Source: Alcaligenaceae bacterium
Lineage (GTDB): Bacteria > Pseudomonadota > Gammaproteobacteria > Burkholderiales > Burkholderiaceae_B
Assembly (NCBI GenBank): GCA_012511095.1
Contig: JAAZGT010000165.1
Span: forward strand, 1 to 9,837
DNA: 9,837 nucleotides
Direction of reading: 5' to 3'
Positions 5,876 to 9,837 of the stretch are shown here, piece after piece. The first letter of the stretch is position 1. Every line of letters begins with the position of its first letter. The notes under the pieces are model-generated. The model saw only the letters and a program-made list of their open reading frames with translations. It did not search any database and was not told the DNA's origin. The translations under genes and the position numbers were made by a program.

Positions 5876-5882
5876 TTATCGT
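5854..5882 (+). promoter_or_regulatory. Candidate promoter of the osmC-thyA-folA operon
   Basis: A perfect TTGACA (5854-5859) is followed after 17 bases by TATCGT (5877-5882; four of six consensus positions). This would give a leader of about 160 nt before osmC. A closer -10-like CATAAT at 5974-5979 has no good -35 partner, so this pair is the best candidate seen. Confidence 0.45.
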
Positions 5883-6051
5883 TTTATTCAAAAAATCATC
5901 AAAAAAACACTTATTTATGATTTTTAAATTGAAGCTTTCATCATTAATGCCTAGTAATGCTGATTATTTTCGGCATAATGGTTAGTAATATTGAGTTCAA
6001 ATAAGAGCTAATCACAATACAAATCTTAAAGATTCTAGAGGAAAATAAATT

Positions 6052-6474
6052 ATGCAATGTTCAGTTGAATGGAATGGCCCAGACGGTATGTTATTTGTGT
6101 GCACAACAGGTAGTGGTCACACCTTAACTGTAGATGGTCCTCCTGATGGTGGTGGCAACAACCTCGCGCCTCGTCCCATGGAAACGCTTCTTAGTGGTGC
6201 TGGTGCCTGTTCTGCTTACGACATCGTCATGATTTTACAGCGTGGTCGCAAAGATATCCGCCGCTGTCGCTTAAATATTACGTCTGAACGTGCAGATACC
6301 GATCCTAAGGTATTTACCAAAATTCATTTTGAATTCATCATTACTGGTCGCGATTTACAAGAAAAAGTAGTAGAGCGAGCCATTAACTTAAGTCACGAGA
6401 AGTACTGCTCGGCTGTAGCTATGCTTAACAAAACCGCCGAGGTAACACACTCGTATCGTATTGAAGAGGTCTAA
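6052..6474 (+). CDS. OsmC family protein, YhfA-like
   Basis: A 140-aa protein of the OsmC/Ohr fold, following E. coli YhfA closely in order and length. The two family cysteines are in place: Cys53 in GACSAYD (51-57) and Cys119 in EKYCSAVAML (116-125). In characterised OsmC/Ohr proteins this pair reduces organic hydroperoxides. YhfA-type members are less well defined, so a thiol-dependent peroxidase role is inferred. It is cytoplasmic, with no signal peptide. The ATG at 6052 is preceded by GAGGA (6038-6042) with 9-base spacing. The stop lies 2 bp before thyA, so the two genes are surely cotranscribed and OsmC is the first gene of the operon. Confidence 0.9.
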   Translation: MQCSVEWNGPDGMLFVCTTGSGHTLTVDGPPDGGGNNLAPRPMETLLSGAGACSAYDIVMILQRGRKDIRRCRLNITSERADTDPKVFTKIHFEFIITGRDLQEKVVERAINLSHEKYCSAVAMLNKTAEVTHSYRIEEV

Positions 6475-6476
6475 TT

Positions 6477-7313
6477 ATGAGCTCCCAAGACAACTTATCT
6501 AATAACAAGGCACCCCGCTCGGATCAATACGAGCAGCTCATGCGCTTTGTCTTCGAACATGGTACTGACAAAGCTGACCGCACTGGTACGGGCACACGCT
6601 CATACTTTGGCTATCAAATGCGTTTTGACTTACAGCAAGGCTTCCCCTTAGTAACCACTAAGAAAATTCACTTGCGCAGTGTGATTTACGAACTACTATG
6701 GTTCCTGCGTGGTGACTCAAATGTGCGTTGGCTTCAAGACAATGGCGTTAGTATCTGGGACGAATGGGCTGATGAACAAGGTGAGCTCGGTCCAATTTAC
6801 GGTGTGCAATGGCGCAGCTGGCCAACACCCGATGGTGGTAGCATTGATCAAATCACACAATTAATGGATCAAATTAAAAACAATCCTGATTCTAGACGCC
6901 ATATTGTGGCTGCATGGAACGTTGCCAACATCGAAGAGATGAAGCTACCGCCTTGTCATTGTTTATTCCAATTCTATGTGGCTGATGGCAAGCTATCTTG
7001 TCAGCTCTATCAGCGTAGTGCAGATATTTTCTTAGGCGTGCCATTTAATATCGCCAGCTACTCTCTTTTAACCCATATGATTGCTCAGCAATGCGATCTA
7101 GAGGTGGGTGATTTTATATGGACTGGCGGTGATGCGCATATTTACTCTAATCACTTTGAACAAGTTAAGGAGCAACTATCGCGTGAACCCTACCCCTACC
7201 CTAAATTAAAGATTTTACGCAAACCAGAGTCTATTTTTGACTATCAGTTTGAGGATTTTGAGTTCGAAGACTATCAACATCATCCTCTGATCAAAGCCCC
7301 GGTTGCTGTATAA
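6477..7313 (+). CDS. thyA: Thymidylate synthase
   Basis: Makes dTMP from dUMP with 5,10-methylenetetrahydrofolate as carbon and hydride donor, releasing dihydrofolate. It is an almost complete match to E. coli ThyA in order: DRTGTG (34-39, phosphate-binding Arg35), PDSRRHIV (137-144, Arg140-Arg141 donated across the dimer), catalytic Cys160 in LPPCHC, QRSADIFLGVPFN (179-191) with Asp183 and Asn191, and a C-terminus ending IKAPVAV that closes the active site. At 278 aa it is 14 residues longer than the E. coli enzyme, all at the N-terminus (polar, about residues 1-14). The ATG at 6477 has GAGG (6466-6469) seven bases upstream, inside the end of osmC. folA starts 10 bp after the stop, and its product regenerates tetrahydrofolate from the dihydrofolate made here. 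Confidence 0.98.
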   Translation: MSSQDNLSNNKAPRSDQYEQLMRFVFEHGTDKADRTGTGTRSYFGYQMRFDLQQGFPLVTTKKIHLRSVIYELLWFLRGDSNVRWLQDNGVSIWDEWADEQGELGPIYGVQWRSWPTPDGGSIDQITQLMDQIKNNPDSRRHIVAAWNVANIEEMKLPPCHCLFQFYVADGKLSCQLYQRSADIFLGVPFNIASYSLLTHMIAQQCDLEVGDFIWTGGDAHIYSNHFEQVKEQLSREPYPYPKLKILRKPESIFDYQFEDFEFEDYQHHPLIKAPVAV

Positions 7314-7317
7314 AGGA
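7313..7317 (+). promoter_or_regulatory. Ribosome binding site of folA, fixing the ATG at 7324
   Basis: AAGGA overlaps the thyA stop codon and stands six bases before ATG 7324. An in-frame TTG at 7303 would add seven residues (LYKGST before the family N-terminus) but has no such site, so the shorter form is preferred. Confidence 0.8.
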
Positions 7318-7323
7318 TCAACA

Positions 7324-7821
7324 ATGTCAACCATTAGTTTAATTGTCGCTTATGCGCAAAATAATATTATTGGTAAGCAAGGCGTCATGCCGTGGAGTAT
7401 TCCTGCTGACTTAGCTTATTTCAAAAAAACCACGATGGGATCACCCATCATCATGGGTCGCGTTACTTGGGAGTCTTTGGGTCGACCTTTGCCGGGCCGA
7501 TTAAATATCGTGATTAGTCGTAACAGTGACTACGAAGCCAAAGGAGCCGAATTAGTTAGCGATCTCCGTTCCGCAATTGAGTTAGCAGAACAAGAAGCGC
7601 CTAATCAAGAAATCTTTATTATTGGTGGCGGTCAAATTTACGCAGAAGCCTTAAACTCTGGTTTAGCAGATAAGGTCTATGCAACTGAGATTCATCAGCA
7701 CATTGAGGGTGATACCTCTTTTCCTAAACTAGATGACTCAACTTGGAAAGAAACCAGTCGAGACCCACAACCAGTTGATAATAATTACGAATTTGATTTT
7801 GTGGTTTATCAACGCCAATAA
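7324..7821 (+). CDS. folA: Dihydrofolate reductase
   Basis: Reduces dihydrofolate to tetrahydrofolate with NADPH, and is the target of trimethoprim in this family. The 165-aa protein matches the chromosomal FolA type. It has a STISLIVAYAQNNIIGKQG N-terminal strand and loop; MPWSIPADL (22-30) with Trp24 and the acidic substrate-binding Asp29 (equivalent to E. coli Asp27); MGRVTWESLGRPLPGR (44-59) with Arg59 (E. coli Arg57) for the folate glutamate; the cofactor glycines IIGGGQIY (99-106); and Thr121. Start chosen at ATG 7324, not the in-frame TTG at 7303, on the ribosome site and family length (E. coli 159 aa). The gene is 10 bp after thyA and 11 bp before the acyl-CoA synthetase gene, so it lies inside a tight operon. 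Confidence 0.97.
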   Translation: MSTISLIVAYAQNNIIGKQGVMPWSIPADLAYFKKTTMGSPIIMGRVTWESLGRPLPGRLNIVISRNSDYEAKGAELVSDLRSAIELAEQEAPNQEIFIIGGGQIYAEALNSGLADKVYATEIHQHIEGDTSFPKLDDSTWKETSRDPQPVDNNYEFDFVVYQRQ

Positions 7822-7832
7822 AAAAGACGACA

Positions 7833-9425
7833 ATGAGCAAATTTTATTGGCATATACCCGAGTATTACAATATTGCTGTCGATACGTGTGATAAATGGGC
7901 CAACGGTAGCGGCCGACTCGCATTAATTGAAGAGGTCGCGGGCGAAACTAAGCATTACAGTTTTGACCAACTTAAAGAATATTCCAACCAATTCGCTAAC
8001 AGCTTAAAAGCAACTGGCGTTAATCAGGGCGATCGTGTCGGCATCTTGCTTAGTCAAGGCTTAGCTACCGCCATTGCTCATTTAGCCGTTTACAAATTGG
8101 GGGCTATTGCAGTTCCCCTTTTTTCCCTTTTTGGCCTTGACGCCATCAGCTACCGAATCAATCATGCCAATATTGGCACCCTCATTACAGATAATGAGGG
8201 TTTTAATAAAATAGACACCATCCGCAATGAGGTAGCTTGTTTAAAAACCATTTTTAATATCAATCAAGAAAAAAGTGACCAGCAATGTCTTTCATTTTGG
8301 GATGAGCTGAGTTCTCAAAAGACTGAGTTTGAGATCTGCAACACCTTAGCAGAGGACCCTGCCATTATTATTTTCACCTCAGGCACTACAGGCAAACCCA
8401 AAGGGGCCTGCCACGCACACCGTGTCTTATTAGGTCACTTACCTGGTGTAGAGGCTTCTCATAACAATGAGATGAATAGCAACGATGCTATTTATTGGAC
8501 ACCCGCAGACTGGGCTTGGATTGGCGGTTTATTAGATCTGCTATTACCCGCATGGCATCACGGTCGACCTGTGGTGGCCTCTAGAGCAAATAAATTCAAA
8601 GCTGAAGATGCTTTTGAATTAATGCAAAAACATCAAATCACACATTGCTTTTTACCGCCTACTGCCCTAAAGATGCTGCGTTTTGTTGAGCACCCTCTTA
8701 AGCAATGGCCCTTACTCAAACTACGCTCCATTGCGAGTGGTGGTGAAACCCTTGGTAAAGAGCTACTCGATTGGGGGCGAAGCAATTTAAATATCACCAT
8801 CAATGAGTTTTATGGTCAAACTGAGTGCAATATGATTGTCTCTAATTGTGCTACTGAATTTGATGCCAAGGCCGGAAGTATGGGTAAAGCAACACCTGGG
8901 CATCAGGTAGCTATTATTGACTCAGAAGGCGCAACCGTTGCCGCAGGCGTTGAGGGCGATATAGCGGTCTTAAAGCCCGACCCTGTTATGTTCCTATATT
9001 ACTGGGATGACCCTCAAGCGACCCAAGATAAGTTCAATGGAGACTACCTACTTACGGGCGATCGTGGTTTAATGGATCAAGACGGTTATCTCTTTTTTGT
9101 AGGTCGTGACGATGATGTCATCACCAGCGCTGGTTATCGTATTGGCCCAGGCCCCATCGAAGACGGCTTACTTAGTCATGAGGCAGTTAGCATGGCAGCC
9201 GTCATCGGTATGCCCGATACCGAGCGCACTGAAATTGTTACTGCCTTCGTGGTGCTTAAAGAGGGATATAAGCAAAGTGAGGAGTTAAAAAAAGACTTAC
9301 AAGATCATGTGCGCACTCGCGTTGCTGCTCATGAGTACCCTAGAAAAATACACTTTTTAGATGAGCTACCTATGACCACGACTGGGAAAATCATCCGCAA
9401 GGAATTAAGAAAATTGAAACTTTAA
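7833..9425 (+). CDS. Acyl-CoA synthetase (AMP-forming), ACSM medium-chain type
   Basis: A 530-aa member of the ANL adenylating superfamily, which activates a carboxylic acid with ATP to an acyl-AMP and then transfers it to CoA. Motifs in order: P-loop FTSGTTGKPKG (181-191), the YWTPADWAWIGG stretch (221-232) characteristic of medium-chain/ACSM synthetases, FYGQTE (326-331, ATP/Mg), TGD (408-410, ribose-binding Asp410), GRDDDVITSAGYRIGP (424-439, hinge and A8 loop) and the C-terminal lysine Lys519 in TTTGKIIRKEL. All expected catalytic residues are present, and no signal peptide or membrane segment is seen. Substrate is undetermined: medium-chain, branched or aromatic acids are all possible in this subfamily. 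Only a weak AAGACGA precedes the ATG at 7833, 11 bp after folA, which suggests coupling to folA translation. Confidence 0.93.
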   Translation: MSKFYWHIPEYYNIAVDTCDKWANGSGRLALIEEVAGETKHYSFDQLKEYSNQFANSLKATGVNQGDRVGILLSQGLATAIAHLAVYKLGAIAVPLFSLFGLDAISYRINHANIGTLITDNEGFNKIDTIRNEVACLKTIFNINQEKSDQQCLSFWDELSSQKTEFEICNTLAEDPAIIIFTSGTTGKPKGACHAHRVLLGHLPGVEASHNNEMNSNDAIYWTPADWAWIGGLLDLLLPAWHHGRPVVASRANKFKAEDAFELMQKHQITHCFLPPTALKMLRFVEHPLKQWPLLKLRSIASGGETLGKELLDWGRSNLNITINEFYGQTECNMIVSNCATEFDAKAGSMGKATPGHQVAIIDSEGATVAAGVEGDIAVLKPDPVMFLYYWDDPQATQDKFNGDYLLTGDRGLMDQDGYLFFVGRDDDVITSAGYRIGPGPIEDGLLSHEAVSMAAVIGMPDTERTEIVTAFVVLKEGYKQSEELKKDLQDHVRTRVAAHEYPRKIHFLDELPMTTTGKIIRKELRKLKL

Positions 9426-9457
9426 AAATCAATTCAATACGCACATAGACACAAACT

Positions 9458-9462
9458 AGGAG
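9458..9462 (+). promoter_or_regulatory. Ribosome binding site of the alcohol dehydrogenase gene
   Basis: AGGAG lies seven bases before ATG 9470. The wider site AGGAGAC (9458-9464) is a perfect 7-base complement of GUCUCCU in the candidate small RNA at 5615-5773. Confidence 0.8.
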
Positions 9463-9469
9463 ACCAGCT

Positions 9470-9837
9470 ATGTCTTGCACCATCATTCTGCCGCGCATTA
9501 TGGAAATCGGCAAAGAAGCCTGCGAAAAACTACCCAACATTATGGCAACACTGGGCGTATCAAAACCCCTAATCGTTACTGACAAAATGATGGTTCAGTT
9601 GAACTATGTTCAAGCGATACAAGAGATTTTAGCACCGCATGAAATTCATAGCGAAGTTTATGCTGATACGATTCCCGAACCGACTGACAGCTCAATTATG
9701 GCTGGAGTCAACATGCTTCAAGCAGGCGATTTTGACTGCATCATTGCTTTGGGTGGCGGTAGCCCTATCGATAGCGCCAAAGCCATTGGAGTATTAGGTA
9801 AATTTGGCGGTGTCATCCGCGACTATAAGTTTCCTCG
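9470..9837 (+). CDS. Iron-containing alcohol dehydrogenase, N-terminal part (cut by window edge)
   Basis: The frame starts at ATG 9470 and stays open for 122 codons to the right edge. It shows the N-terminal NAD(P)-binding domain of group III (Fe-ADH) dehydrogenases: a first strand ending in PLIVTD (33-38), the IPEPTD stretch (69-74, where relatives have PNPT), and the signature IIALGGGSPIDSAKA (91-105) with the pyrophosphate-binding GGGS at 95-98, then GGVIRDY. The C-terminal helical domain with the metal-binding Asp and three His lies outside the window. Members oxidise alcohols or reduce aldehydes with NAD(P); the substrate is not visible. The gene follows the acyl-CoA synthetase after 44 bp with no terminator between, so cotranscription is likely. 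Confidence 0.92.
   Translation, partial: MSCTIILPRIMEIGKEACEKLPNIMATLGVSKPLIVTDKMMVQLNYVQAIQEILAPHEIHSEVYADTIPEPTDSSIMAGVNMLQAGDFDCIIALGGGSPIDSAKAIGVLGKFGGVIRDYKFP

Larger units (their letters stand above)
5334..6051. other. Divergent intergenic region without protein-coding genes
   Basis: These 718 bp separate the polysaccharide operon (minus) from the osmC-thyA-folA operon (plus). No convincing reading frame with a ribosome site was found on either strand. From left to right it holds: AT-rich sequence just before the TTG start; two hairpins in the operon leader (5367-5394 and 5407-5450); a stretch with only a lone minus-strand TATAAA (5544-5539) as a weak promoter hint; the candidate small RNA with its terminator (5615-5773); its promoter (5780-5808); an 8- to 13-base AGGGTTT repeat in three copies; and a dyad overlapping a TTGACA hexamer (5840-5882) upstream of osmC. 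Between 5883 and 6030 I see only A+T-rich sequence with a weak CATAAT (5974-5979). Confidence 0.8.

Noticed and set aside
7303..7323. TTG start adding seven residues to dihydrofolate reductase
   Set aside because: The added residues do not belong to the family, overlap the end of thyA and lack a ribosome site, whereas ATG 7324 has AAGGA at six bases.
1..9837. A defence system, toxin-antitoxin pair, prophage or integron in the window
   Set aside because: All protein genes match ordinary glycan, folate/thymidylate or acyl-CoA/alcohol metabolism families. Nothing typical of defence or mobile DNA was seen.

Overview
The window reads as a moderately A+T-rich proteobacterial chromosome. The WbpO/WbpP-type sugar enzymes and the OsmC-thyA-folA gene order fit a low-GC betaproteobacterium (Alcaligenaceae/Burkholderiales type). 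This is inferred from resemblance only, because no rRNA or other lineage marker is present. Gene density is ordinary except for one 718-bp divergent intergenic region.

Left half (1-5333, all minus strand): a surface-polysaccharide operon transcribed right to left. In order it encodes a WecA/WbpL-type initiating sugar-phosphate transferase (5333-4206), a WbpO/TviB-type UDP-N-acetylhexosamine 6-dehydrogenase (4157-2883), a WbpP/TviC-type UDP-GlcNAc C4-epimerase (2870-1845), a 12-helix MurJ/MviN-superfamily flippase (1843-497) and the N-terminal part of a GT4 glycosyltransferase that runs off the left edge (419-1). Together they would make UDP-GalNAcA, start a lipid-linked oligosaccharide on undecaprenyl phosphate, extend it and flip it. 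The polymer could be O-antigen, capsule or a glycan for protein glycosylation; the window does not decide. Three of the five genes use non-ATG starts (TTG, TTG, GTG).

Middle (5334-6051): a non-coding divergent region. Its best feature is a candidate minus-strand small RNA of about 160 nt (about 5773-5615). It would have an extended -10 promoter, a perfect 12-bp hairpin, a 6-bp hairpin, and a strong intrinsic terminator ending in eight U. Both non-terminator hairpins carry CUCCUC or CUCCUCC, an anti-Shine-Dalgarno sequence, in their loops. This architecture resembles the anti-SD-loop ('cuckoo') sRNAs described in other proteobacteria. Repeats and a dyad around the likely promoters suggest transcription-factor sites.

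Right half (6052-9837, plus strand): an OsmC/YhfA-like protein, thymidylate synthase (thyA) and dihydrofolate reductase (folA) are tightly packed (gaps of 2 and 10 bp). They are followed after 11 bp by an acyl-CoA synthetase of the ACSM (medium-chain) type and, after 44 bp, by the start of an iron-containing alcohol dehydrogenase cut by the right edge. thyA and folA form the dTMP/folate cycle pair. The last two genes look like a separate fatty-acid/alcohol metabolism module sharing the transcript.
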